64,000 nt of DNA from positions 1,674,001-1,738,000 of the forward strand of contig CAWIED010000001.1 of NCBI GenBank assembly GCA_963835085.1, in the 5' to 3' direction. Shown one piece after another: positions 44,153 through 53,545 of this stretch (position 1 is the stretch's first letter; the number at the start of each line of letters is the position of its first letter). The notes beneath the pieces were generated by a model. The model made no database searches and was not told where the DNA came from. It saw nothing but the letters and a program-made list of their open reading frames with translations. This stretch comes from JBDIAG01 sp963835085 (lineage in GTDB: Bacteria > Actinomycetota > Actinomycetes > Actinomycetales > CAWJMD01). The position numbers were made by a program, and so were the translations under genes.

Positions 44153-44181
44153 ACTGGCACTCGCGCGCGCAGAGTGCCAGT
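44153..44181. promoter_or_regulatory. CIRCE element (HrcA operator)
   Basis: ACTGGCACTC, nine bases, GAGTGCCAGT: the TTAGCACTC-N9-GAGTGCTAA consensus in a high-GC form. It sits 133 bases before hrcA and explains autoregulation of hrcA-dnaJ. Confidence 0.9.
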
Positions 44182-44256
44182 CTACGTGCCATCGGCGGCA
44201 CTCGTCGTGCACCTGGCGCGCGTCGCTGCGCCACCACCGCCCTGAAGGCTCTTACC

Positions 44257-45117
44257 GTGTCGGGCGTGAGCACCCCAGATCGGTACGGTCGAGACGTTCC
44301 ATCCGCCCCGCGAGCCCCCCGCATCCTGGAGAAGGTGCCCGCCGAGCTGGGCATAGTGGTGGAGGACGTCGAGACCGGTTGGTGCGGCGCGGTCGTCGAG
44401 GTGTCGAAGGCCGGGGGCATGTACGTGGTGACCCTGGAAGACCGGCGCAATCGTCGTCGCGGCTTTCCACTCGGGCCGGGTTTCCTCCTGGACGGTCGCC
44501 CGGTGGAACTGGTGCGCGCCACACCTGCCCGACCCGCAGCCGGCGGCCCGGCCCGCACGGCAAGCGGTTCACGAGCGGTGGCCGATCTGCGCGCCCGAGT
44601 GGCCCAGGGATCTCGTATCTGGGTCGAGGGTCTGCACGATGCCGAACTCGTGGAGAAGATCTGGGGCCACGACCTGCGAGTGGAGGGCGTGGTGGTGGAA
44701 CCGCTCGACGGCGTCGACAACCTGGCCGCTGCGGCCCGGGAATTCCGGCCGGGCCCCGGGCGCAGACTCGGAGTGCTCGTCGACCATCTGGTGGCCGGCT
44801 CCAAGGAGACGCGGCTCGCGCGAGAGGCCCTTCGCGGGTTGCCGGGGGCCGAGCACGTGCTCGTCGTGGGGCACCCGTTCGTCGATGTCTGGCAGGCGGT
44901 GCGGCCCGCGAGGCTCGGCTTGGACACCTGGCCGAGCGTGCCACGCGGCACCGACATCAAGGTCGGCACCCTGGCCGCGCTCGGATGGCCCCACAACTCC
45001 AAGGCCGACATCGCCCTGGGCTGGAAACGGATCCTCGGCCGGGTCACCAACTACGGCGACCTCGAGCCCGCTCTGTTGGGACGGGTGGAGGAGCTGATCG
45101 ACTTCGTGACAACGTGA
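44257..45117 (+). CDS. DUF3097 family protein
   Basis: 286 aa. Begins MSGVSTPDRYGRDV (GTG). Two parts: a beta-barrel-like N-terminus (DVETGWCGAVVEVSKAGGMYVVTLEDRRNRRRGFPLGPGFL) and a C-terminal part with RIWVEGLHDAELVEKIWGHDLRVEGVVVEPLDGVDNL, which looks like a TOPRIM-type core. Conserved in actinobacteria, function unknown. A nucleic-acid role is plausible. Confidence 0.8.
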   Translation: MSGVSTPDRYGRDVPSAPRAPRILEKVPAELGIVVEDVETGWCGAVVEVSKAGGMYVVTLEDRRNRRRGFPLGPGFLLDGRPVELVRATPARPAAGGPARTASGSRAVADLRARVAQGSRIWVEGLHDAELVEKIWGHDLRVEGVVVEPLDGVDNLAAAAREFRPGPGRRLGVLVDHLVAGSKETRLAREALRGLPGAEHVLVVGHPFVDVWQAVRPARLGLDTWPSVPRGTDIKVGTLAALGWPHNSKADIALGWKRILGRVTNYGDLEPALLGRVEELIDFVTT

Positions 45118-45171
45118 TCGATCTCGCTTCGGCGACCTCTCCCGTGCCACTCTCGATCTGCGACCCGCCAC

Positions 45172-46656
45172 GTGGTGCGGGACGCCACGATCGTTCGAAC
45201 GAAGTCGGGTGACTCGACATTGACCTCGCAAGACACTCCCCCGATCGGCGACACTCTGGACGACACCTTCGCCACCCGGGCGCTGATGCACCGGGCCCCG
45301 AAGACGCACTTCCCGCAACACCAGCAGGAGCCGCGAGAGATCTACCAGCTGGTTCATGACGAGCTCATGCTCGACGGCGTGGCCCGGATGAACCTGGCGA
45401 CGTTCTGCACCACCTGGGTGGAGCCCGAAGTCCGTCGGCTGATGGCTGAGTCGATGGACAAGAACATCGTCGACAAGGACGAATATCCCCAGACGGCCGA
45501 GTTGGAGACGCGGTGCGTCCACATGCTGGCCGACCTCTTCAACTCCCCCATGTCAGCAACGACGGTCGGCAGTTCCACCACCGGATCGAGCGAAGCGGCG
45601 ATGCTCGGTGGCTTGGCCGCCAAATGGCGATGGCGCACCGGGCGAATGGCAGCCGGCAAATCCATCTCCCATCCGAACTTCGTGTGCGGACCGGTGCAGG
45701 TCTGCTGGGAGAAGTTCGGACGGTACTTCGACGTGGAGACCCGTCAGCTCCCCATGGGGCCGGGCCACGTCATGACGCCGGACGAGGCCGTTGCGGCGTG
45801 TGATGAGAACACCATCGCCGTCGTGGTCACCTTCGGTCAGACCTTCACCGGCAAGTTCGAGGACGTCGAGGCGATCAGCCGCGCTCTCGACGACCTCCAG
45901 GCCCGCACCGGTCTCGACATCCCCATCCATGTGGACGCCGCCAGCGGGGGGTTTGTGGCGCCGTTCTGCGCACCGTCCCTGGCCTGGGACTTCCGGCTGC
46001 CGCGGGTGAAGTCGATCAACGTCTCGGGCCACAAGACCGGCTTGGCCCCGCTCGGCAGCGGCTGGGTGATCTGGCGCGAAGCCGCTGACCTGCCTCCGGA
46101 GCTGATCTTCAATGTCAACTACCTCGGCGGGCAGATGCCCACGTTCAACCTGAACTTCTCCCGGCCCGGCGCACAGGTCGTGTGCTCGTACTACAACTTC
46201 TTGCGGCTGGGAAAGGAGGGCTACACCAAAGTCCAGTCGGCGACCTATGCAGTAGCGCGCTATCTCGCCGAGGGACTGAAGACGATGGGACCCTTCGACA
46301 TCCTCTTCGACGGCGACCCCCTGCGGGGTATCCCGGCCGTCACCTGGACACTGTCCCGGCGCGACACCGGGTACAGCCTTTTCGACCTCGCTGAAGAGTT
46401 GCGCGTCCGAGGATGGCTGGTGCCCGCCTACACCCTTCCCCCCGATCAGGAGGCGGTAGCGGTGCAGCGCATCATCGTCCGGCACGGCCTCAGCCTCGAC
46501 ATGGCCGACCTGGTGCTCGAGGACGTCCGCCGGGCGATCGCCAGGCTGACCGAGCACCCGCATACTCGGGAGCTGTTGCCCGAGGAGGCACCCAGCTTCA
46601 ACCACGACGCGACACCGGCAGTGCCTGACTCGCCGTCGGAGCTGCCGGCGCTGTGA
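45172..46656 (+). CDS. gad: glutamate decarboxylase
   Basis: Up to 494 aa; a TTG at 45220 is another possible start. PLP fold type I: GSSTTGSSEAAMLG, HVDAASGGFVAPF (Asp to pyridine N), and SGHKTGLAPLGSGW with the PLP Lys. Converts glutamate to GABA and CO2, consuming a proton. No GABA antiporter is adjacent, so a link to acid resistance is not supported by context. Confidence 0.93.
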   Translation: MVRDATIVRTKSGDSTLTSQDTPPIGDTLDDTFATRALMHRAPKTHFPQHQQEPREIYQLVHDELMLDGVARMNLATFCTTWVEPEVRRLMAESMDKNIVDKDEYPQTAELETRCVHMLADLFNSPMSATTVGSSTTGSSEAAMLGGLAAKWRWRTGRMAAGKSISHPNFVCGPVQVCWEKFGRYFDVETRQLPMGPGHVMTPDEAVAACDENTIAVVVTFGQTFTGKFEDVEAISRALDDLQARTGLDIPIHVDAASGGFVAPFCAPSLAWDFRLPRVKSINVSGHKTGLAPLGSGWVIWREAADLPPELIFNVNYLGGQMPTFNLNFSRPGAQVVCSYYNFLRLGKEGYTKVQSATYAVARYLAEGLKTMGPFDILFDGDPLRGIPAVTWTLSRRDTGYSLFDLAEELRVRGWLVPAYTLPPDQEAVAVQRIIVRHGLSLDMADLVLEDVRRAIARLTEHPHTRELLPEEAPSFNHDATPAVPDSPSELPAL

Positions 46657-46767
46657 GGCAGCCGAACCTTCGCTCACGATAGGGCTACAACCCCCGTGAT
46701 CGGACGCGCTGACATCCCTTGATCGCTAACCTGGGAGTACTTCGCCATTCGACAAGGAGCCACAGCC

Positions 46768-47385
46768 GTGAGCGAGTACCCGCACGACGCCGATCAACCG
46801 GGCTCGAGGCCCGATCTGTCCAAGGGCGGCCCGCAGCACTATGGTCAGCCCTCCCAGTCGTACCCGCCCCACGCAAGCCAACCTGATTACGGACAACCCG
46901 GCTACGGACAACCTGGCTACGGCCAGCCCGGAGCATCCGGCCATGCCGGCTATGGACAACCTGGCCAACCCGGTTACGGTCCAACGGGCTTCGGCCAGCC
47001 GACGGGCTATGCGGCGCAGCAATTCACCGGGGCGGCAGTGAGCCCACAGGACGAGCGACTGTGGGGAATGATGGCCCATATCGGGCCTTTGCTGGTCACT
47101 CTGGTGACCGGGGGCAGTCTCGGCTGGATCGTTCCGCTGGTGCTCTATTTCGTGTACCGCGACCGCGACCCCTTCATTCGCTACAACGCCGCGCAGTCTC
47201 TTAATTTCCACATCATCGTGGCAATCGGGGCCGTCATCTCGTTCATCCTCATGTTGGTGATCATCGGCTTCTTCACGATCGCCATCATCTACGTGGTCGG
47301 AATCGTGCTGCCCATCATCGCGGGCATCGCCGCCAATCGTGGGCAGCTGTACAAGTATCCCCTCACGCCTCAGATGATCTCTTGA
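46768..47385 (+). CDS. DUF4870 (Tic20-like) membrane protein
   Basis: 205 aa, GTG start (after AAGGAGCC). Long Gly/Gln/Pro/Tyr-rich N-terminus with PGYGQPGYGQ repeats, then DERLWGMMAHIGPLLVTLVTGGSLGW, RDPFIRYNAAQSLNFHI and two or three membrane helices as in DUF4870. Probably a small membrane protein of unknown role. Confidence 0.85.
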   Translation: MSEYPHDADQPGSRPDLSKGGPQHYGQPSQSYPPHASQPDYGQPGYGQPGYGQPGASGHAGYGQPGQPGYGPTGFGQPTGYAAQQFTGAAVSPQDERLWGMMAHIGPLLVTLVTGGSLGWIVPLVLYFVYRDRDPFIRYNAAQSLNFHIIVAIGAVISFILMLVIIGFFTIAIIYVVGIVLPIIAGIAANRGQLYKYPLTPQMIS

Positions 47386-47433
47386 TTATCGGACGAGAAG
47401 TCATCTCCGCAGAAATCATCGCGATTCCGGACA

Positions 47434-48675
47434 TTACCCGGTGAGCACCCTGACGGCGTGGTCGGCCAAGAGCCGACCACGCCGATTCAGTACCAGGGGA
47501 TGATCTCGCAGCAGCAGGCCGTCGGCCCGCAACGTCTGGACGCGTGCCGCCATCGCCGGGTCGTCGACACTCCAGTCCCAGCCCTCCCGCAGCCGAACCC
47601 GGAGCAGAACCTCCTCGAGCGCCCGGCTCGATTCAGCGAGCACCTCGCGGCCCTTGGCCGGTGAAACCGCCTGCGCAAGCCGATCGGCGTAGGCGCGCGG
47701 ATGCTTGACGTTCCACCAGCGCACGCCGCCCATGTGCGAGTGCGCACCAGGCCCGAAGCCCCACCAGTCATCCCCACGCCAGTAGCCGACGTTGTGGCGG
47801 CACCACCGCGCCCGGGAGTCGCTCAGATCGGAGCCCAGGGCCCAGTTGCTGATCTCGTACCACTCGAAACCCGCTGTGCCCAAGACCTCGTCGGCAATCT
47901 CATATTTCACGGCCTCGTCGTCGGGCTCGGGTGCCGGCAGATCACCGCGGCGCACCTTGGCCGCCAGCGCCGTGCCCGGCTCGACGGTCAGGGCATAGGC
48001 CGAGAGGTGATCGGGCTCGCACGCGACGGCCGCCTTCAAGCTGGTGCGCCAGTCGCCGAGCGACTCTCCCGGCGTGCCGTAGATGAGGTCGAGGCTGACG
48101 GCCAGTCCCGCGTCGCGTGCCCAGCGCACCGCCGTCGGCACCCGCGCGGGATCGTGCGTCCGGTCGAGCGTCGCGAGCACGTGCGGCACCGCCGACTGCA
48201 TGCCGAACGACACCCGGGTGAAGCCTCCAGCCGCCAGGGCGGCCAGCGACTCGGGCGTCACGGAATCGGGGTTGGCCTCGGTGGTGACCTCGGCGTCCGG
48301 GGCCAGACCCCAGGCACAACGCACGCGATCGAGAAGGTCTACGAGATCGGCCGACGGCAGCATCGTGGGCGTGCCGCCGCCGACGAAGACGGTCGACACC
48401 GGCCGCCGGGGAACGCCTGATTTCGCGAGTGCCGTTGCGGCGAAAGAAATCTCGGCCTTGGCGGCGGTGAGGTACGACTGAGCGGTTGCACTCGGGGCGC
48501 CGTCCACGAGCAATTCGCCCGGGGTGTAGGTGTTGAAGTCGCAGTAACCACATCGTCGGACGCAGAACGGCACATGCAGGTACACCCCGAAGGCGCGTCC
48601 TGACACTCCCTCGAGCACAGAGGCCGGCAGAGTGCCGTCTGCGGGAGCAGGGTCGCCGTCAGGCAACGCGGGCAT
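47434..48675 (-). CDS. hemW: radical SAM protein HemW
   Basis: 413 aa. VYLHVPFCVRRCGYCDFNTY gives the CxxxCxxC cluster motif (C-V-R-R-C-G-Y-C) plus the usual extra Cys region. HemW (formerly annotated as coproporphyrinogen III oxidase-like) handles heme in bacteria. Located 41 bases behind lepA on the same strand, a conserved pair. Confidence 0.93.
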   Translation of the reverse strand: MPALPDGDPAPADGTLPASVLEGVSGRAFGVYLHVPFCVRRCGYCDFNTYTPGELLVDGAPSATAQSYLTAAKAEISFAATALAKSGVPRRPVSTVFVGGGTPTMLPSADLVDLLDRVRCAWGLAPDAEVTTEANPDSVTPESLAALAAGGFTRVSFGMQSAVPHVLATLDRTHDPARVPTAVRWARDAGLAVSLDLIYGTPGESLGDWRTSLKAAVACEPDHLSAYALTVEPGTALAAKVRRGDLPAPEPDDEAVKYEIADEVLGTAGFEWYEISNWALGSDLSDSRARWCRHNVGYWRGDDWWGFGPGAHSHMGGVRWWNVKHPRAYADRLAQAVSPAKGREVLAESSRALEEVLLRVRLREGWDWSVDDPAMAARVQTLRADGLLLRDHPLVLNRRGRLLADHAVRVLTG

Positions 48676-48716
48676 TCAGACCTGCCACAGGGTCCGGACG
48701 AGCTGAGCCCGATTGA

Positions 48717-50573
48717 TCACTTCTTGGCTTTCTCAGCGGCCGAATCGTCGGTGGAAAGAGCGGCGATGAAGGCCTCTTGCGGCACCTCTACCCGGCCCAC
48801 CATCTTCATCCGCTTCTTACCCTCCTTCTGCTTCTCCAGCAGCTTGCGCTTACGGGTGATGTCACCGCCGTAGCACTTGGCCAGCACGTCTTTACGGATT
48901 GCTCGGATAGTCTCGCGGGCAATGACTCGCGCGCCGATGGCCGCCTGTACCGGCACCTCGAACTGCTGCCGCGGAATGAGCTCGCGCAGCTTCGAGGCCA
49001 TCATCGTCCCGTAGGAATAGGCCTTGTCCTTGTGCACGATGGCGCTGAAGGCGTCCACGTGCTCGCCCTGCAGGAGAATGTCCACCTTGACGAGGTCGGC
49101 CGACTGCTCACCAGCGGGTTCATAGTCGAGCGAGGCGTAGCCGCGCGTACGCGACTTCAACTGGTCGAAGAAGTCAAAGACGATCTCCGCGAGTGGCAAC
49201 CGGTAGCGCATCTCGACGCGCTCGGGAGACAGGTAGTCCATGCCCTGCAGCACGCCACGTCGTTGTTGGCAGAGCTCCATGATCGCGCCGATGTACTCGG
49301 CCGGAGAGATGATCGTGGCCTTGACGATCGGCTCGTGCACGTCCTGCACCTTCCCGCCGGGAAACTCGCTCGGGTTGTTGACGTCCACCTCCGTGCCGTC
49401 TTCCAGGTCGACCCGGTACACCACCGACGGCGCGGTCGAGATGAGGTCGAGGCCGAACTCACGCTCGAGCCGCTCGCGCACGATCTCGAGGTGCAGCAGC
49501 CCGAGAAAGCCCACCCGGAACCCGAAGCCCAGCGCGGCGGACGTCTCCGGTTCGTAGACGAGCGCGGCGTCGTTGAGCTTCAGTTTGTCGAGCGCCTCCC
49601 GAAGGGCCGGATAGTCGGAGCCGTCGATGGGGTACAGGCCCGAGAAGACCATCGGCTTGGGGTCGGCATATCCCGCGAGCGCCTTGCTCGCCGGCTTGGC
49701 GGCGTTGGTGACCGTGTCGCCCACCCGCGACTGCCGGACGTCCTTCACGCCGGTGATGAGGTAGCCCACCTCGCCCACGCCGAGGCCCTTCGTCGGCTCC
49801 GGCTCGGGCGAGCTGACGCCGATCTCGAGCAGTTCGTGCTGCGCGCGGGTGGAGAGCATGACGATGCGTTCACGCGGGTTGAGCTGGCCGTCTATCACCC
49901 GCACGTACGTCACGACGCCCCGGTAGGTGTCGTACACCGAGTCGAAGATCATCGCCCGGGCAGGCGCCGACGGGTCTCCGGTAGGAGCCGGCACCGTGTC
50001 GACGATGCGATCGAGCAGCTCGGAGACTCCTACCCCGGTCTTGCCCGACGTGTGCAGCACTTCGCTGGGGTCGCAGCCGATCAGACCGGCCAGCTCCTCG
50101 GCGTAGCGCTCGGGCTGAGCCGCCGGCAGATCGATCTTGTTCAGGACGGGAATGATCGCGAGGTCGCCCTCCATCGCCAGGTACAGGTTGGCCAACGTCT
50201 GCGCCTCGATGCCCTGGGCCGCGTCGACGAGCAGCACGGCGCCCTCGCAGGCGGCGAGCGAGCGCGAGACCTCGTAGGTGAAGTCGACGTGCCCAGGTGT
50301 GTCGATCATGTTGAGCGCGTAGGTGCTGCCGTCGAGCTCCCAGGGCATGCGCACGGCCTGCGACTTGATCGTGATGCCGCGTTCGCGCTCGATGTCCATC
50401 CGGTCGAGGTATTGGGCGCGCATAGAGCGTTCGTCGACGACGCCGGTGATCTGCAACATGCGGTCGGCCAGGGTCGACTTGCCGTGATCGATGTGCGCGA
50501 TGATGCAGAAGTTTCGGATCTGGGCAGGGGGCGTGGCGGCGGGCACCAGGGGGATGCGGGCCTTCGGTGACAC
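48717..50573 (-). CDS. lepA: elongation factor 4
   Basis: 618 aa from GTG 50573 (GAGG upstream). G1 AHIDHGKS, G3 DTPGHVDF, G4 NKID, then EF-G-like domains and the LepA-specific C-terminus RVEVPQEAFIAALS. Back-translocating GTPase. The frame continues to 50660, but the N-terminus is then non-homologous. Confidence 0.96.
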   Translation of the reverse strand: MSPKARIPLVPAATPPAQIRNFCIIAHIDHGKSTLADRMLQITGVVDERSMRAQYLDRMDIERERGITIKSQAVRMPWELDGSTYALNMIDTPGHVDFTYEVSRSLAACEGAVLLVDAAQGIEAQTLANLYLAMEGDLAIIPVLNKIDLPAAQPERYAEELAGLIGCDPSEVLHTSGKTGVGVSELLDRIVDTVPAPTGDPSAPARAMIFDSVYDTYRGVVTYVRVIDGQLNPRERIVMLSTRAQHELLEIGVSSPEPEPTKGLGVGEVGYLITGVKDVRQSRVGDTVTNAAKPASKALAGYADPKPMVFSGLYPIDGSDYPALREALDKLKLNDAALVYEPETSAALGFGFRVGFLGLLHLEIVRERLEREFGLDLISTAPSVVYRVDLEDGTEVDVNNPSEFPGGKVQDVHEPIVKATIISPAEYIGAIMELCQQRRGVLQGMDYLSPERVEMRYRLPLAEIVFDFFDQLKSRTRGYASLDYEPAGEQSADLVKVDILLQGEHVDAFSAIVHKDKAYSYGTMMASKLRELIPRQQFEVPVQAAIGARVIARETIRAIRKDVLAKCYGGDITRKRKLLEKQKEGKKRMKMVGRVEVPQEAFIAALSTDDSAAEKAKK

Positions 50574-50717
50574 GGGGCAGTACCTCGCTCTGCTCGACAC
50601 GATCAGGTGAGCGGCCGCCAGGTGTGCGGCCGCGGTGATACGGGCTGTCCATCGTCCCACGTGTAGGTGTGCCCGCGCGTCCGCGACTGGACGCTTGAAC
50701 GCGCGACCGTTGGTGGT

Positions 50718-50745
50718 GCTATAAATCTGATATCATTTTGCTACG
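50718..50745 (+). promoter_or_regulatory. AT-rich promoter with TGATATCA palindrome before the SPFH operon
   Basis: An unusually AT-rich patch CTATAAATCTGATATCATTT in a GC-rich gap. TGATATCA (50726-50733) is palindromic and overlaps a possible -10 region. A fit for the operator of the ribbon-helix-helix protein in the same operon. Confidence 0.45.
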
Positions 50746-50848
50746 TCCGACCCGCCGGTCGGGCCCAACGCTGCTGGAAGCGCAACGTCATCGGAAGCGA
50801 CGCTGTCGGACGTCAGCGTTGTTGGAGTCGTACAGGGAGGACACGACA

Positions 50849-51859
50849 ATGGCCTGGTCAGATGAGCCCACTACGCAAGGCGCCTATGTTGCGGCACCCC
50901 AGCCACAGACCCAGCCGGCTGGCACCCCTGTGGGGCACGCCGGCACGCGAGTCAGCATCAACGAGACCTCGGCCTGGTGCGCCTCCGGGTGGCTGGCCGT
51001 GCTGGGCATCCTGGTGCTCGGCCTGGCCACGGTCGGGTCATTTCTCGCCGGAGTCGGCGCATTGTCGGACGGGTCCGACGGGGCCGGTATTGGGCTGATC
51101 GCCTTCGCCGTGTTGCTGGGGTTGGCCACCCTGCTGTTGGCCAGCTCGCTGGTGGTCGTGCAGCCCGGCACCACCCGGGTGTTGCAGTTCTTCGGCCGCT
51201 ACGTAGGCACCGTCCGGCGCTCAGGTCTGGTGATGACGACCCCGCTGACCACCAAGCGCAGCGTGTCGGTGCGAGTGAACAACTTCGAGACCGCGCGGCT
51301 CAAGGTCAACGACGCCGACGGCAACCCGGTGGACGTAGCGGCGATCGTCGTGTGGCAGGTGGCCGACACCGCCAAGGCGGTGTTCTCGGTGGAGAGCTAC
51401 CGCGAGTTCAACAGCGTTCAGGCCGAGGCCGCGCTGCGCCACGTGGCCGGCGAGCACCCGTACGACGTCTCCAGCGGCGACGACTCCCACGGTGACGGCA
51501 CCTCACTGCGCGGATCGACCGATGTGGTGGCCACCGAGTTGGCGCACGAGGTAGCGGCCAGAGTGGCCGTTGCCGGACTGGAGATCATCGAGGTGCGCAT
51601 CTCACACCTGGCCTACGCTCAGGAGATCGCCCAGGCGATGCTGCAGCGACAGCAGGCCAACGCTGTGGTGGCGGCCCGGGGACGCATCGTCGAAGGCGCG
51701 GTGGGCATGGTCGAGATGGCTCTGTCGAGGCTTTCGGAACGCGGCATCGTCGAGCTCGACGACGAGCGGCGGGCGGCTATGGTGTCGAACCTGCTGGTAG
51801 TGCTGTGTGGTGAGTCCCGGGCCACGCCGGTGGTCAACGCGGGGTCGCTCTACAGCTGA
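50849..51859 (+). CDS. SPFH-domain (stomatin/prohibitin-type) membrane protein
   Basis: 336 aa from ATG 50849 with GGGAGG eight bases before it (the frame is open to 50738). Two hydrophobic helices (~50-75 and ~85-110) place it in the membrane. They are followed by SPFH domain VVVQPGTTRVLQFFGRYVGTVRRSGLVMTTPL...RVNNFETARLKVNDADGNPVDVAAIVVWQVADT and a coiled-coil-rich C-terminus (LAYAQEIAQAMLQRQQANAVVAARGRIVEG). First gene of a three-gene set with an RHH protein and a PemK-like protein. Confidence 0.9.
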   Translation: MAWSDEPTTQGAYVAAPQPQTQPAGTPVGHAGTRVSINETSAWCASGWLAVLGILVLGLATVGSFLAGVGALSDGSDGAGIGLIAFAVLLGLATLLLASSLVVVQPGTTRVLQFFGRYVGTVRRSGLVMTTPLTTKRSVSVRVNNFETARLKVNDADGNPVDVAAIVVWQVADTAKAVFSVESYREFNSVQAEAALRHVAGEHPYDVSSGDDSHGDGTSLRGSTDVVATELAHEVAARVAVAGLEIIEVRISHLAYAQEIAQAMLQRQQANAVVAARGRIVEGAVGMVEMALSRLSERGIVELDDERRAAMVSNLLVVLCGESRATPVVNAGSLYS

Positions 51860-51889
51860 GTCACCCACTCAAGAACAAAGCACACACTC

Positions 51890-52105
51890 ATGACGACAGA
51901 CACCGGCCGGGGCCGGGACCGCAAAGCGGTGCTCTTGCGGCTCGACCCGGCCGTGCATGACGCCCTGACTCGCTGGGCCCACGACGAGCTTCGCAGCGTC
52001 AACGGCCAGATCGAGTTCCTACTCCGGCAGGCGCTCATCAAGCAGGGCCGGATGCCGGACGACGCGCGAGCACCGCGTCGTCCGGGACGGCCGAAGGGTA
52101 CGTGA
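51890..52105 (+). CDS. ribbon-helix-helix (Arc-like) DNA-binding protein
   Basis: 71 aa. RKAVLLRLDPAVHDALTRWAHDELRSVNGQIEFLLRQALIKQGR is the ribbon-helix-helix fold with the NGQIEFLLR turn. A basic Arg/Pro/Lys-rich tail (RRPGRPKG) may add contacts. 30 bases behind the SPFH gene with no clear ribosome site. Antitoxin-like size and fold, but pairs with an SPFH protein rather than with a toxin directly. Confidence 0.75.
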   Translation: MTTDTGRGRDRKAVLLRLDPAVHDALTRWAHDELRSVNGQIEFLLRQALIKQGRMPDDARAPRRPGRPKGT

Positions 52106-52145
52106 GGCCGATCCGGCCGAGCGCGACCCTTGTGGCCACGGCGTG

Positions 52146-52184
52146 ATCGTCGCAGACCTGAGCTCGGGGCAGGTCTGCGACGAT
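52146..52184. repeat. 15-bp perfect inverted repeat before PemK-like gene
   Basis: ATCGTCGCAGACCTG (52146-52160) and CAGGTCTGCGACGAT (52170-52184) with a nine-base spacer, directly upstream of GTG 52191. It may be a terminator for the SPFH-RHH genes or an operator for the PemK-like gene. No T-tract follows. Confidence 0.75.
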
Positions 52185-52190
52185 GACGTC

Positions 52191-52745
52191 GTGACCTGGC
52201 GCGACACCTTCACCAAGGCGATGACCGTAGGCCTGCGCGCGGCCGTGCGAGCGGGCGCAGGCAAGAGCGCCGCTAAGGCGCTGAGCGGCCACGACGACCG
52301 CCGCAGCCCTCGCCGCGAGGGAGGCCAGACAGAACACCTCTACCCGGGCGACTTCGCGGGACGAGCCACGATCGAGTACTCCCCCCGGGCGGACGGCAAC
52401 GCCGACCCCGGCGAGATCGTCTGGGGCTGGGTGCCGTTCGAGGAGGACTACAGCCAGGGCAAGGACCGCCCCACGCTGGTGATCGGGCACGACGACGGCT
52501 GGCTGTTGGCCCTCATGCTCACAAGCAAGGACCATGACCGGGACGCCGCCAACCAGGCCGCCCAGGGACGCGTCTGGTTCGACATCGGCACGGGCGACTG
52601 GGATGCCCAGCGCCGGCCCAGCGAGGTTCGCATTGACCGGGTGCTACGGCTCGACCCGGCTGCGGTGCGGCGCGAGGGCGGTCGACTGGAACGGGAGACC
52701 TTTGACGCCGTTGCTCGCGAACTCCACCGCGTCCACGGCTGGTAG
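52191..52745 (+). CDS. PemK/MazF-like protein
   Basis: 184 aa from GTG 52191; the frame opens at 52143 but that start would lie inside the inverted repeat. C-terminal ~110 residues: EHLYPGDFAGRATIEYSPRADGNADPGEIVWGWVPFEED..KDRPTLVIGHDDGWLLALMLTSKDH, the PemK-like barrel pattern (P-G-E-I-V-W-x-x-V-P-F-E-E-D ... K-x-R-P-x-L-V-I) of actinobacterial MazF-related RNases. N-terminal ~75 residues are charged and helical. The usual antitoxin is not beside it; the RHH protein upstream may be its regulator. Confidence 0.7.
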   Translation: MTWRDTFTKAMTVGLRAAVRAGAGKSAAKALSGHDDRRSPRREGGQTEHLYPGDFAGRATIEYSPRADGNADPGEIVWGWVPFEEDYSQGKDRPTLVIGHDDGWLLALMLTSKDHDRDAANQAAQGRVWFDIGTGDWDAQRRPSEVRIDRVLRLDPAAVRREGGRLERETFDAVARELHRVHGW

Positions 52746-53264
52746 CCGAACCGCGCGTCTGCTCTGCGTCATGCCCGGTGTTGGCGCGCTGCGGGTGCTG
52801 GCTGCCGTACAGCTCGGCACCCGGCCGGGCCGGCCGACTGCTACGCCGGCGTCGAGGCGCACGTGGGCCGCCCCATCGGCGCTTTCTTCGGTGCGCTCCT
52901 TCGCCCAGCAGCGCCACCGCCTCGCCGAAGCCCCAGGCGCCTGCGCGTGTCCGGCTGGCCGCACCTATCGAACGGGTTGACAGTAAGCCGTCCCCAGGCC
53001 CCTGCGCGTGTGCGGCCGGCACTTCACGGCCGGTGGCCGAATCGGGGCGCCGCACCCATCTCGCCGAGCGGATCGGCCGAGACCTGGCAGTGGGCTGTCG
53101 ATCGCGCTCGATCCGGCTGGTAGTCTTGATGGTTGCGTGTCCGCGTGGTCGTGCGGGCGCCAGCAGTACCGCAGCTCTCGCAGCGGGCGTCCCCACCGCC
53201 GGCGCGAGCGGCTGCAGCCCTCACAGACCGAGTCCGCAGACCCCACAACCCAGAAAGCAGACCT
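52746..53264. other. gene-free gap with a short direct repeat
   Basis: About 520 bases. CCCCAGG-x-x-CCTGCGCGTGT... occurs at 52931 and again at 52993, 62 bases apart, the only structure noted. Open frames here are unconvincing. Confidence 0.5.
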
Positions 53265-53528
53265 GTGGCGAACATCAAGTCCCAGATCAAGCGCAACAAG
53301 ACCAACGAGAAGGCGCGCCTGCGCAACAAGTCGGTCAAGTCCGAGCTCAAGACCGCCGTGCGCGCGTTCCGCGAGGCCGTCAAGTCCGGTGACACCGAGG
53401 CGGCCAGCAAGGCGCTCGCGCAGGCTTCGCGCAAGCTCGACAAGGCCGCAGGCAAGGGCGTCATCCACATGAACCAGGCCGCCAACCGCAAGTCGGCCAT
53501 GGCGAAGGCTGCCAACCAGGCGTCCTGA
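53265..53528 (+). CDS. rpsT: 30S ribosomal protein S20
   Basis: 87 aa from GTG 53265. MANIKSQIKRNKTNEKARLRNKSVKSELKTAVRAFREAVKSGD... and ends IHMNQAANRKSAMAKAANQAS, a clear S20. The frame is open to 53133, but the S20 N-terminus is fixed by homology. Binds 16S rRNA. Terminator follows. Confidence 0.97.
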   Translation: MANIKSQIKRNKTNEKARLRNKSVKSELKTAVRAFREAVKSGDTEAASKALAQASRKLDKAAGKGVIHMNQAANRKSAMAKAANQAS

Positions 53529-53545
53529 CCTTTCGCAGGCTCACG

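Noticed and set aside
48777..50570. 597-aa open frame opposite lepA
   Set aside because: Antisense shadow of lepA; composition (Arg/His/Val/Asp-rich) is typical of such shadows.
52778..53392. Open frames between the PemK-like gene and rpsT
   Set aside because: Arg/Pro/Ser-rich, overlap S20 in another frame, no start signals.
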